Positions 49,501 through 60,730 of a stretch of 64,000 nucleotides of DNA are shown here, piece after piece; position 1 is the first letter of the stretch; each line of letters starts with the position of its first letter. Both the position numbers and the translations under genes were made by a program. Under the pieces are notes generated by a model. It was not told the DNA's origin. It did not search any database and worked only from the letters and a program-made list of their open reading frames with translations. The stretch spans positions 25,624,246 through 25,688,245 of the forward strand of contig JACDQD010000006.1 of the NCBI GenBank assembly GCA_019843655.1. Reading direction: 5' to 3'. The stretch is from Lethocerus indicus. Lineage: Eukaryota > Arthropoda > Insecta > Hemiptera > Belostomatidae.

Positions 49501-52500
49501 GAAGGCGGCATCAACCTAGAGTTCTTTCTTATTGCTGTCGTTTAATCATCCAGGTTTTCGCAGCGACATAATTGATACTTTCGGAGCGAATGATACCGCC
49601 CCCGCCGCCGTCGCCGTCCACCCCCCTCGCCAACCTCCATTTGGGTAATAATAAGAGCCCGGAGCCGATCATTAACAGGTGGAGGCGGTTAGGGAATGCT
49701 TTAGAGGGCGGCGTTTTATGCCCCGGAGCTTTAGGGTGATGGTGGCGGGGGCGGGGGTGGGTCCTCTGTCTGTTTGAGTTATCACCCTTTTAGCCGGAAA
49801 AAGGGGGTGGACCCGGTACCGGACGGCTTCCCTGCCAACCGAACAAATGTTGCCAAAAGAATTGTTGTTCACGGCGCTGACAATTGAAACGAGTCCGCCC
49901 ATTTAACCTTCTTGTGTAGGACGACGAGAAAATATACGGAAAATGTACGGCGGGATCCTTTTTTGTTTCGGTTTATCAACTTATCCGGTTGTAATTAATG
50001 GAATGCTCTCATAGGTTCATAATTAGTGATACTTCTCATTACCGATCAAATATTCTTTTAAAAATCAGTATCGTTTAACGTATTCGCCAATGCCGAGAAG
50101 GAGAAATACAACGCTACGATCTATTTGTCCAAAAATAAGCTTCCTAACACAATATTTCTGAAATTTTCGAATCTAATTAACCCATCGAAAAAAGAAACAC
50201 TTTAAAACATGCTGTAAGATGGTTATCTTAACGGACATCTCAATCGGGCCGACTCTCAACCCCTTCTTCGACCGCTATCTCCGCTTTCCCACCCTCCAGG
50301 AACCGTATCGTTCCCCCTCCCGCACGTCACAGGCTGCTGGTCTGTGACAATCTTCGGCGGCGATCGGACAGCAAATTGGCGTCGGCCGGCCAGTAACAAG
50401 CCGCTTATTTATGGCGGGGGCGGTTGGGGCGGGGGTCGGTGATACCGTCGTAATTTCCATGCTCGGGGCGGGGGGGGGTCGCCAGAGTGACACTGACCCC
50501 CAATCAATTAGCTCTCCGATATTTTGGCCCCGTAATACGTTCTAAATATGATGAACGGCTATTTCCTTTATCCAATCCATTTAGTTTCCCAAATAATAAC
50601 TAATACAAATTTTACACGCGTGTATTCTATTCTTGAGGATTTTTTTTTGGGTGGGGGTTAGGATTAGGAGAATTAGCAAAGATCCTTACCTAATGTTAGA
50701 TTAAATAGCGAAATATTTTCTCTGGAACCCTGATGTCATTATTTTATAGTGATAATCACTGGCCGAAACCGAAAGGTCAACAGAAAAGTGAGTGGTGACG
50801 TCAATTTTTGTTATCCCCCAATGTGTTTTATAAATGCACGAAAAATCTAAATAAGACGTGCCGTCAACATCTATTAGTCTATAGCAAGGGTCGGGTGTCT
50901 ACCGTAGATCGCATTTTAAAGTGTGTGTGTATTTTTTTAGATTTGTCCAATAAGTTTATCAAATAGCTTTCAATTCTATCTTCAGTAGCTCATCGCATAT
51001 TTCAATATTTGGAGAGTGGCGTCATAAAGCTATATTTTCCCTAGGTTAAGTTTATTGCCGGGCTGGCATTTCCAGATGCGGGAGTCTTAAATTGCGGCGA
51101 GAATGGGACGGACGACAGTGGTTACTATGCGGTCAGTCGGGGGGCGCATTCTAAATTTCAATGTCGCTTAACGTTTCTGCATAATCGACCCCGGCGCTAA
51201 TTATTCGCGGCGGTCGCTTTATACAGGTGGAGAACAACGGGGAATGGAAATTGGCACCCCCGCGGCCGGGGGTCGGGATTTTGGTTGGTCGGATCGAGTG
51301 AGTTCCGGTTGACGGGGGACGGCGGCCGCACTATCCGCCCGCCAGGTCCCGGCCTAAAACACATGTACGCCGAACATAAATCTAAGCGTTACAAATTGTT
51401 GGTGTGAAATATATACAAGGCGGGCCCCGGGGGCGGCGGTGTTTGTATACCGGGGAGAAGAGACGCGCGGGGCCCGCCGGAGAGTGAGTGCTCCCCCGGT
51501 GTTATTATGTTAATAGGGCCGAGTGGGGCGCCTCTCGGTTAGTTAACATATTTGTAGCGCGGGCGGCAGGCTGTTTGTACGTGTTGTATTTCCTATCTGA
51601 TGTACACAACAAGCAAGCTCGCCGGACCCGCTATCGGGCGCACATCTCTATATCTATCTCTGACTAACGCCAGGTGGTTTGCAAGAGAGCAAAGGGTTGA
51701 GAATGCTCCCCACCCCCGCCCTGCCACCCTCATCCTTCCATCCACGGCTCATTGTTTTTCCCGTCCGCCCCGAGTGTTAATTTAACAACCGGGAACTACT
51801 TCCGTTATCGGGGTAACGTTTTTATTTCCGTTGAACTAGTTGAACCGAACTCGAAAAAACCCTAGAAAAGTTACCCTATCGAAAAACCGTCGATCGCGAG
51901 GGATATTTTCATTTTTATAAAAGTTGGAAATCAAAACCTACCTACAGTTTAGATTTTTTAAAAATGTAATCGAATCTACTAATAAATTTATTTTTAATGA
52001 TCGAGCAACACTTTCATTCTATCTTAGGTAGGTTATCGATGAAAAAACAACAATCATCCCAGCAGCCCGTAACTGTGCATTTTAATAAAAATCGATTTTT
52101 CATTTTTTCACAGAATTCGCTGCGCTGGCGTCTCAGAACAAAAACAGCAGAACTAACTGGGACGGAGTAGCAGCATCCGCTATTGTCATACTACTTCGGC
52201 AGGTAAGCCGAATACGATTTACAATACAATTTTAGTTTAGGAAGAAATGCAATTTTTTTCTATTCTTTCACTTTTATTTAACATTGTTCGTATTATCTGG
52301 ATTTTCCCGAGTGGCTGGGGTCTACTGTAGGTATGCGCGCACCTTCAAACGTAATAAATTTTAACTCTTTAATACCGATAGAAAAAGTAGGTTATTTATT
52401 CCTAATTGATTAATTTGATTGTGGGGGAGGGACTGGAGGAAGTATTGACTCGTTTCTACACGGTCTTATGAGACGCTATTAAAGGTATCTATATTACCTG

Positions 52501-55500
52501 TCCGCTATTCTATTTTCAATTGAATTTGATAGGGGTGAAACAATTGTAAAGTGATATAAAAAAAACATGTTTCATTAACGCGTGTCGAAGTGTAATATAA
52601 TTGACGACGACCGAGCCCCCTTTACGGGCCCCCGACCCCAGAGTCGTTTCGGAATCGTTAACAATTATCCTACTAGAGTGGTAATTAACAGCTGATGGGA
52701 GTAATTAAAGAAAGCATTTCCCGCAGTTTTGTTTCGTCGTCGAGTTTTGAGCGATGTACTATTATCGAGAAGAATGATAGCGACCCCTTTATGGTGGGTG
52801 GCGGGGGGGGAGGGTGCTCTTGGCGTGACCAGGGACCATTCCAAAGGACTTTGGGAGGCCGGGGGTGCTCCTATCCCACTCTTCCCAACTCTCTCTTCTA
52901 CGATTCTCTTTTCTTTCTCCCAAGAAAATATAATAATATGAAAACCGCCGGTTTCGGGAATTGTGAACGCGGGGGGGGGGCTGGAAATAGAGAAAAAATA
53001 ATAGGGACTCCCCTTCGCTCCCACCCACCGCTCACGTTCAAGCTACTCAAATAGTAATTCCCCGTTGCGAAAGTTTTCTACTGATTTATCGTCCCTCTCT
53101 ATACCAGGCTCGCTTTTGGTTATGGAATGGCGGAAAGGGGCGAAGGGGGGGGGCTGGGGGTATTTTTTCCTTTTATACGGACCGAGGGGCAATTTTCAAG
53201 TAATATCCCAACGGCCCTCCCGGCTAGATTTATTGTTCTTACAAATTGTAGTTCCGCCTCCACACGCTACTGTTATCTCTTTCCAGTTGTACCGGGAATA
53301 ACTATAAATGGGTACGATTATTTTTTTTCTGTATATACGTATTTACGTAACCGAAAGTTGGACTGTGAGAGTCCTATAGGAATAATTCCAGAATGTACTG
53401 GCGTCTAAAGAATTATTTAAAAAATGAAATTTATCCTGGCGGCCATGCAATAGAAGTGTGTTCCGTACGGGCGTACCGTTCTCCGGGTATTGGTTCGGAA
53501 ATGTATAATTGGGAGCGGCGGAGTCGGCTATCTGATTGTGAGAAGTGTTAATTAGTCCACGGAACGCTTGGAATATTTTTGCGTGGCCCCTCCAACAGGG
53601 CGAGACCGACAGAAGAAGGGAGAATGGAAGGGCCCGTTCGGCCCTTATCTCTGACAGCTGTAAATCTGGAGTTGCGTGTCCTCGGGCCGGCCCGCATTAC
53701 CAATAATGCTGGACGTTCACGGTATTTATAATTGGAGGCCGGGGGGAATCAGTCAAACGGAATTTTCCGAAGCCGGCGTTAGTATAGCGTTCTTGGTTAA
53801 TGATCGCTTTCTTTTACGTTTGGTCAATTAGTTGGCGAGAATGGGTGAAGGCCGAGAAGGGAGAGGGAGAGCCGGAGGGAGGGAGAGCGACTGTAATTAT
53901 TTAGTAGCCAGGTCTCTCTCTGAAGGAGGGGTGGTCTCTTCTCCACTAATTTGACAGGGCAGACCGCAAAGCGTTAGTTCGGGAAGAAATGGGACATAAA
54001 AAAACTCTAATCCTCCCCTTCACAGAAAAGGAATAGAAATAAAGCAAAGGGTCGTGGTGAAGGGAAGAACAGAAGGGTAGTTGTGGACGCGGAACGTGGC
54101 CGGGGTGGGGGAGGGGTTGCGGAGAGCCGGGAAAATATATAGCCGTGACGTACAAATAAGGGGTCTCTGCCTCCTAGATAGCGGCCGCTAGATTTACGAC
54201 CCCCTCCCCCTTACTCTTACCCTTTCTTTCTTATTTCTTAACTCTTTTACATAACTGACACACAACCCGGTATAGAAAAACAAAAAAAAAGATTCTTCCT
54301 CCGTCCGGCGTACGGCAGAAGTATTTAAATTGGGTGGGATTTGTTTTTCTTGTTACTTTTTTTTAATTGAGAAGCATTTGTAAGGGTGGAAACACGACAG
54401 GGGAGATAGGTTGGATAAACACGAGGGGGCGATAATTAGAAGGGCCCCTTCCAGTTAGCCCGTTAACTCGACAACGGTTTCTCTTTCTCTCGTGTATGTG
54501 TCCGTCAGGCTGAAGTGCGAGCTCGTGTGTAAAATCAAAGCGGGGATTGCCTAAAGTACGATTCGATTTATCGATTTAATTTATTAATCAAATTCAAAGT
54601 GTAGTTTCTAACTCCGGTTGCTATTGCCCGACTGCGGATGAATAATCCGTTCGCAATGGCTACTAGAGTGTCACTCGCCGATGAAGAGTACTGGGCACTG
54701 TACAGGAACGGAGCCCAGCTTCGAACGGAGTTAATAGCTTAGGTGTAGATAGGCGGATGTTACAACTTTTGTTATACTACCGATGGATGCATTTACAAGT
54801 AAAGGGGTGAACGCGAAATTTATTATACCTGTGATGGGACTCCCGGAGCGAGGAGTACCTAGGACCGCTTCCGGCCCTCCCCGATCAGATAGGGAGCGTC
54901 AACTAGTCTGGTGTTGACAGACGCCTGTTCGGGGCTAATAATTTGGCCGCAAAGCGTGTAGTAGGAACTATGCAGTCGTGTAATGACGGGGCGGGCTCGT
55001 GTGGGGGCGGGGGCGCGTCACTGCGGCCGTACAAAAGGCAATTTGTATATTGTAAAGGCAGGTAGTCGGGGGACCGACAATAATTATTATGATAGGAGTA
55101 GAGGAAGTTAGGATAGGACGGGGGTTGTTGTGGAGCTTGGGCGCCCCCACAATGCGGCATGTGGCCGGCGCGGCACACGCCACATGCTTCTATCGGCACT
55201 CTATTAAAACCACCTTTTTTACATATGTCAGTCCTCCTCCTCCCGCGCGTTCTCCATGCTTCTTTCAGGCCGAGGAATATAGGGTTTTAGCTAGTCTCGT
55301 ACCTAATAATAACCGTTACCGCCAAGCTGGCCCCTTTTACTTTGCAAGGTGTAAGGGATAAAGTCGAGTGATCGAAAGTGTAAGAGTCGCATAGTTCAAA
55401 AGAATTTCGTGGGGTGGAAACCTAAACGAATACCATGAAAATTACGGCAACGGACTATGTAGCCAGGCGCATATCTCCTACTCGCTCTGTCTATGAAAGT

Positions 55501-58500
55501 GATGAAGCGTGAGGATTAATGCGATGATGGAAATTGAAAGAATTCATCGAATAAATCGGAGCAATTAGTAGTAATGGCTTCTACATTTTGGGCGGTGGTG
55601 TGGGGTGGTTGTGGTTGATAAAGGAAATGAAACCGACAGACTGGACAGAAAAGCAGAGAAAATAACCCGGGCACGAATTTTTCGAAGAGTATGCCTCCCG
55701 CCTAGCGTCGAATTTTCGTCATAATGATATTTTTAAAACTTGTCGGTCGGTCGTAAATGTGAAACAAATTGAAACTGATAATTACTTCTAAACTGGTGGA
55801 GACGCTCGAGTCGTTGGCCTGAATCTTGTCGAAGTAGAAACCGTTGATTCCAGCGATGACACCGCCCGCCTTACGAGCATAACTCCAACCGCACAGTAAC
55901 TGAATTTATTCAAAAACAAAAAACAAAACAAAATTTTAAAAAAAGCAACGTCTTCGCCTTCCCTTCCTCTTTGCTACTAATCACATCACACGCTCAGGCA
56001 CGCGCACACTCACGCTCAGCAATAGAATGCGGGGTGAAATGATTTTTGTGTCGGTAGAAAATGAATGAATACACGGGCAAAGAACATTCGAGGACGGATT
56101 GGAAATCGAGTAACGGATGCTGAAGTCCCTGGCTGAAATCGATCGACGCTAAGAGCAAAAAAATAAAATGTAATCTCTTAACTGAGACGATTCGTGATCA
56201 ATGATCGTGTAGAAAATGTTTTAATAGGCTAAAACGGCCCGACGGACAGTGCGGTCACGATTGCTCCAAATTCTCGAATAGGAAAGAAGCCATCCTTGTG
56301 TTCGGGTAGGAAACATCGCTACGGCCTCCTGGTTAACGGAAATAGTTAACGAACAGATACCACCTTGCCATCCTCGCTATCCGCTCGTTGTGATTGTACA
56401 TAGCCCTGAAAACTACTATGGGTGGGTTCGGGATATTCGATGGAGGATGAATGATATTTCGGAATTGTTTTACCCGGTTTACAGATGGCCTCCGACGTTG
56501 TCCATACTGATATTTTATGATTTTGCTTATTCATAATTTTTACTTACATACATGTCCGATGACAACAAAACCATGGCGAATCTCAACACGTTTCTTCCAA
56601 TTTATTGTTTGATTCTTTTTTGTTTTGTTTATAGAGGCAGTGAATCGTGACTGCACTGTATTTGAGCTGTTGTGATTGATACTTGGTTTAAATTAAAATT
56701 AGTCTTTTTTTTACTTTAACAGATTTGAAGACAATTTGCCAACTTGTTTTGTTTTTAAAATGGTAAATTCAGTCTGAAATTCACATCAAAACTTCAGATG
56801 ACCAATCCGCCCCTTTTGTTTTGTTAAAAAAAAAATATTTCACTCACTGAATCTTGATTATTGACTAGCAAAGAGAGAAAGCTAACGTTTTACTTTCATT
56901 GTATTCTTAATTGTTTTGGGCGCTTCCAATTATTGCCCAGGGGTAATAAAAGTGACATTTATAACAATAAATACACACAACATAATTTTTAAGATCTAAA
57001 TTAAAAGTAAAGAAAATATAAATAAAAAAAAAATAATGCAATTATAATGATCCACTGCTTCATAATGTTTACGAAAAATTCGGTTTTTTTTCTTTTCAAT
57101 TCGATTCGCTTATGGTTTTCAAATGTTATTTCGGGGCAGTTAAGAAGACGAGTTATTCTGTTTTAAATGTAAAATATTGGTCGACGAAATTGAATTCGCC
57201 CCGTGTGTGACAAAAATCGTGCAAACTTTTTAATAGACTAACGGTGAAAAATTAAAAAAAGGGGAATCGTTTTAGAAAGAAAGAAAGAAAGAATATTTTG
57301 GGTTTGTTATGGCTAGACATTTCTGGTATTGACTCGACCGGCGTTTAATTTATAGTTGAAAACAGTGGTCTCTTTTTATTGACAAACTACGTAAGAAAAG
57401 TACTCATTCGTTTCAACTAACCTGGAAATCCCTGCAGGACTAGGGACAGAAAAGGTTATTAGAACACTTTTTCAAATTGTGTGAGATCTTGCGTTTTCGC
57501 GATCAAATTTATCATTTATAATTTCTATTTGATGCATTCACAGAAAACGTTTCACTTAAACAGATTTCGTAAGGACGCAAGGACCTCAGGCAATTGTTAT
57601 CAATAATTAATCATTTATTAAAAAGAAAAATATATATGTATTAATATATTTCGTTTTAAAATATTGGAGCAGGCAGAAATTGAAGATTCCAGAAGTCAAG
57701 GAGAACGGCAACTGCTGCCCGACTCCGACCTTAAACACAAAGAATATTTAATATGGGCATATGAAAAACAAGCAGAAAGGAATCGGTAAATTTATCCATT
57801 TGCCAGTATAAGTTATAAAAATTTACGAAAGTTTTAGGCTTTACTATTTAGTTTTTTAGGCAAATGAGCACAGGTCTCCAATATTAAATATTTAATCGTT
57901 CCTTAACGCAACACCAATTAGTCGTCAAATAAAGAGTACGTTCGATAATTTGATAGTTATGAAATTGCCGCTCTCCTTGATATGTTTCTATTGCCATGAC
58001 AACCAAAATATCTTTCTTTCTTTTCGTTTTCGAAATTTTTCCAAGGGTCCTGTACAGGTAAAATTCGGCGCCAACGATTTTAAACAAACTCGACGATTCC
58101 TTTTATTTTAGTGAGCACATGATCGATTGCCACTACTACTACTACTAGCCGGTCGTGTTTGAAGTGGTACGAATTCCAGGAGTAATAAGGTTGGTAATAT
58201 AGAGCGTATCCGGTTTTAGCGAGCCGAACTTTCTCGATTCAGTTGCTGATAGATACTGAATTTCCCCCTGTATTTATAGTCTTAATAGTTATTTTTCACA
58301 CTCTATAAGGGTCAAACGTGCACATATGTTTCCGTCAATTGAACAGTAGGAATAGGGGAAATAGTTACGACTGTATGTGCCTATGGTTAAATTGAAAATA
58401 CCAAAATTCGGCCAAAACTACGGGAGATAGACTCGTCCGCCGCCTACAGGTTATTCGACGGCGCCCCAGTCACTTTTAAAACGGTAGTGAACAAAATAAA

Positions 58501-58764
58501 CTGTATATCTCTGTCTCTTGAGAGTGAATACGCAGAAAGGGGCGTGGGGGAGAGAATAGTTCGATAAAATTAGATTTACCTTGGTGGTGTGTGTCCTGAG
58601 GCTGGACTCAGTGGCGAAGCCCTTGCCGCAGATCGTGCAGTGGAAGGGCCGGTTCTTGGCCCTTTCGACTTGGGCGTCGTGGTTCCTCAGGTGCTGCTGG
58701 AGGTTCGACAGCTGGATGAACGCACGCCCGCAGTCGGACAAGTGGCAACGGTACGGCCTCTCAC
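36095..58764 (-). CDS. C2H2 zinc-finger transcription factor, partial at the 5' end
   Basis: Nuclear DNA-binding regulator. Visible coding exons in transcript order: 58764-58580, [55899-55786 candidate cassette], 38046-37833, 37743-37117, 37037-36785, 36695-36095 with a TGA stop. All phases join (2-nt codon completion, 0, 0, 1, 1, 2). Five C2H2-type motifs are visible: RCHLSDC...[35 protein letters not shown] and [10 protein letters not shown]. They are followed by polyAla, polyGly and a long polyGln region. GERPYRC at the first exon start is a classic inter-finger linker, so more fingers lie upstream, outside the window. The [15 protein letters not shown] finger resembles the ZNF362/ZNF384 and rotund/squeeze group. 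A Drosophila dati-like protein is my best guess, but I cannot confirm orthology, so no symbol is given. Confidence 0.93.
36785..37037 (-). CDS. Zinc-finger gene exon, Gly/Gln/Ala-rich
   Basis: 253-nt exon, acceptor tttaaatag, donor gtgagc. It encodes a low-complexity stretch with [19 protein letters not shown], then [10 protein letters not shown] and [14 protein letters not shown], ending QQNQQVH with a split Ser codon. It contains no finger and probably forms part of the disordered transactivation or interaction region. Confidence 0.9.
37117..37743 (-). CDS. Zinc-finger gene exon with fingers 4-5 and polyGly/polyAla
   Basis: 627-nt exon, acceptor ttgtatag, donor gtgagt. It carries [19 protein letters not shown] (finger 4) and [18 protein letters not shown] (finger 5, second histidine spacing unusual). 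Then come [20 protein letters not shown], Gly-rich and Ser/Gly-rich stretches and a 12-residue alanine run before [11 protein letters not shown]. The homopolymeric codons make this exon GC-rich and create long spurious open frames on the other strand. Confidence 0.94.
37833..38046 (-). CDS. Zinc-finger gene exon with polyAla and finger 3
   Basis: 214-nt exon, acceptor gtgttgcag, donor gtgagt. It encodes [17 protein letters not shown], a nine-alanine run, then finger [20 protein letters not shown] followed by AHKDPNTNP. It starts in phase 0 and ends one nucleotide into a codon, matching the next exon. Confidence 0.93.
40534..40563. repeat. (GGA)n purine tract
   Basis: Triplet GGA run preceded by a ten-base G homopolymer at about 40481-40490 in the large intron. 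Confidence 0.85.
41829..41862. repeat. (TC)n microsatellite
   Basis: Pyrimidine dinucleotide run on the + strand in the large intron, so GA on the transcribed zinc-finger strand. GAGAG tracts bind GAGA-type factors in insects, so a regulatory role is possible. Confidence 0.9.
44978..45025. repeat. (AT)n microsatellite in zinc-finger gene intron
   Basis: Pure AT run in otherwise GC-moderate intron sequence. Confidence 0.95.
46547..46587. repeat. (TC)n microsatellite
   Basis: Second long TC run in the same intron, continuing as imperfect CTCTC to about 46620. Confidence 0.9.
51419..51478. repeat. GC-rich hairpin
   Basis: GGCGGGCCCCG at 51419-51429 is perfectly complementary to CGGGGCCCGCC at 51468-51478, separated by 38 bases. 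The flanks are also unusually GC-rich for this intron. Confidence 0.7.
52114..52202 (+). CDS. Unassigned internal exon-like segment on the + strand
   Basis: 89-nt segment with a strong acceptor (cattttttcacag) and a consensus donor (CAG|gtaagc). One of its three frames is open across 29 codons, containing [20 protein letters not shown] and ending LLRQ in phase 0. The other two frames have stops. It lies antisense to the zinc-finger gene, inside its large intron. I do not recognise the peptide. It may be an exon of a nested + strand gene or of a non-coding RNA. Confidence 0.4.
54656..54742 (+). other. Small open frame, 28 codons
   Basis: ATG to TAG frame beginning [20 protein letters not shown], in a GC-moderate patch of the zinc-finger gene intron. 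The composition is balanced and protein-like, but the length is too short to distinguish from chance. No splice signals define it. Confidence 0.12.
55786..55899 (-). CDS. Candidate 38-codon cassette exon of the zinc-finger gene
   Basis: 114-nt open segment on the - strand, bounded by acceptor aataaattcag and donor gtaatt. It is in phase 0 on both sides, so it can be included or skipped between the two-finger exon and the 38.0-kb exon without changing the frame. It begins [10 protein letters not shown], contains [15 protein letters not shown] and ends STSLE. Codon choice and composition look coding against non-coding surroundings. I recognise no domain. It could be an alternative exon of this gene or, less likely, an exon of a nested transcript. 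Confidence 0.6.
58580..58764 (-). CDS. Zinc-finger gene exon with fingers 1 and 2 (first visible exon)
   Basis: 185-nt exon with acceptor tgtgtggcag and donor gtaaat. It opens with two nucleotides completing a Gly codon, then [20 protein letters not shown]. The first finger is C-x4-C with HLRNH. The second, [20 protein letters not shown], has two Cys and one His, but the exon ends at Lys just where the last His is expected, so that ligand must come from the next exon. The exon ends in phase 0. Confidence 0.93.
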
Positions 58765-60310
58765 CTGCCACACAGATCGTTGTCGAAATTATTAAACTTC
58801 GTCGCAATATTCTACCGGGTATAGGTAAATATAAATTGAGCCGGGAAGTTCGTTCGTTGACAATAGAAGAAAAAATGAAACGCAAGGGTGACATCATAAC
58901 TCCAGACGTTCAAATAGAAAAGGGGTGTATAATTATGCTCTGTTTTTCAATTAGAGTAACGATTAATAAGTGTCGAGAATCTGCAGAATGGGCCGCCGTT
59001 TGAACGGAACGAAGGGACAGACTAGAAAGGGAAAGGACAATAGTAATTTCATGCCAGATTGGCGGTGGTAGTGGGGAGGTTGCATGTACTGGGGGTAGGG
59101 GGTGTGTCCCGTCGCCCATTTTTAATTCCGATTTTTGTGCCTCCGATTCTTTCATTCACCGCCTCCCCCCACCCCTACCCGCTTCCTTCTTTCATCCCCA
59201 TTCTTCAGAAAACTGGGACCACCCCACCCCCTAAAACGCCTAAAGCCGAGCACTCACCCTTCGCGATTAATAGATTTCCTTCGGTCCTCCCTCCTCCCGC
59301 CCCCCTGCGTTTTTACCAATCCCCGATAAAAAGAAGTATTGGCATGAGAGGGGCTGGATGTTATTTCGAATTAACAATTTTTCTAATATCTTCGATGGGG
59401 CGAAAAACGAATTGCCGAAAGGAGATTTGATTTTTGGTCGTATTATTATTTATAAATTAAATCGAAAAATCCCAGCTGAATGTAATATTAATTTTTCACG
59501 ATTCTCGGAATTGGATTATTTCGACAGCCTTGAATACAGTATTGAATCAACAATCAATTCCTATTTAATGTCAACAAGTAGCCACAGAATTGAGTTTAAA
59601 AAATAGCTTTGATGGGGCTTAAGTGAAATTGTATAAACTACAATGTGGTCAGCATAGAGTTAGGATAACTTGTGCTGCAAAGAAGTTTTTAACTAAACTA
59701 TGCATACTGCTGTTTCTTAGTAGTGAAGGAAGCTTGGGAAGCTTATTTATCTATACGTCTAGGCCTAATAGATGTTATTGCCGCACTTAACGTTATTTGG
59801 TACGGTCGTCGCGTGTTCTTGATATATAATTAGTTAATGAATCGCCGGCGATGATTGGATCACGAAAGCAGAAAAAAGGAATAACCCCAGTCTGATACCC
59901 CGAGAGCCGTTCGAAGAGAACAGAAAGAGTAGAAGGCTAAAATCATGAAAAAAGTCAATTAATCCTAAACGGACAACTTGCACAAATAATATAGATTGAT
60001 TAGCGATCGGTCACGCAACTCGGTAATTATTTTAATAGAAAATTTTATTACTCTATAGATTGAATACCTTTCAATAATAAATAATGGAAGAGCCTCCTTT
60101 ATGTCTTGCGCAAAGATTTTACAATGTCTACGTATGCTACGATAATGGAATCACCGAATGAAATGACGAACAAAAAAGGACAGAATATTAACGTTTTACC
60201 TTTGCCGGTCTGATTAAACCTTACATAGAATTCAACTACAATATTTATTAGTTAGTAATAAAGGTAGATTACAGTTACTAATACAATTCTAACCTTTCGG
60301 TATCGGTGCG

Positions 60311-60730
60311 TAAGTGTATTGCGATAAGACCGGCGAGTGGAAACATGGCAACATTTTGATTTTATTAAAAGAAAAACATTCAAGCAAAACACTTGTTTTA
60401 AAATGTAGGACGGTATTAAAAATCAAAAATAAAAGTTGGAACAAAAAACACTGGAGTAAATTGAGCGTAAAACAATATTTTTCTCTCGAAGATCATAAAG
60501 AGATTGTTCGGTGGTTGCCGGTCCCCGCTCCCCCTCAGACAGAGACCAAATTAGCCGACATTAAACTTTTGTATTTATCTCAGGCTCCGCATTTATTTCA
60601 CGTAAACCGTGTTCGTATCTTATCGTTACCAGATGAATACGGGTCGGATTTATTCGATCCTGTACTATTCAGAGGATGCTGGAGACTTTTGTCCAATCCA
60701 CCCCAACAGCGTACCCATAAGAGTGATTAA
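60311..60730 (+). other. Unexplained 138-codon open frame
   Basis: Open from just after a TAA at 60311 to a TAA stop at 60728-60730. It has no internal Met and begins at GTG, so it could only be translated as a spliced exon. The sequence looks protein-like in its second half (LADIKLLYLSQAPHLF, RVRILSLPDEYGSDLF). A ctaac branch-like motif and a weak gtaag acceptor precede it, and AATAAA follows near 61061. I cannot identify it; it may be a terminal exon, a decayed retrocopy or chance. Confidence 0.25.

Larger units (their letters stand above)
38047..55785 (-). other. Large zinc-finger gene intron
   Basis: This 17.7-kb non-coding stretch separates the 38.0-kb exon from the cassette exon (20.5 kb if the cassette is skipped). 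It is GC-richer than the left half of the window, with poly-G/poly-C, (GGA)n and (TC)n tracts and poor coding potential on the sense strand. It contains the + strand exon-like segment at 52114 and a GC hairpin at 51419. Large introns of this kind often hold enhancers, but none can be named from sequence alone. Confidence 0.7.

Noticed and set aside
58581..59003. 140-codon + strand frame
   Set aside because: Its first part is the antisense of the two-finger exon and the rest is intron.
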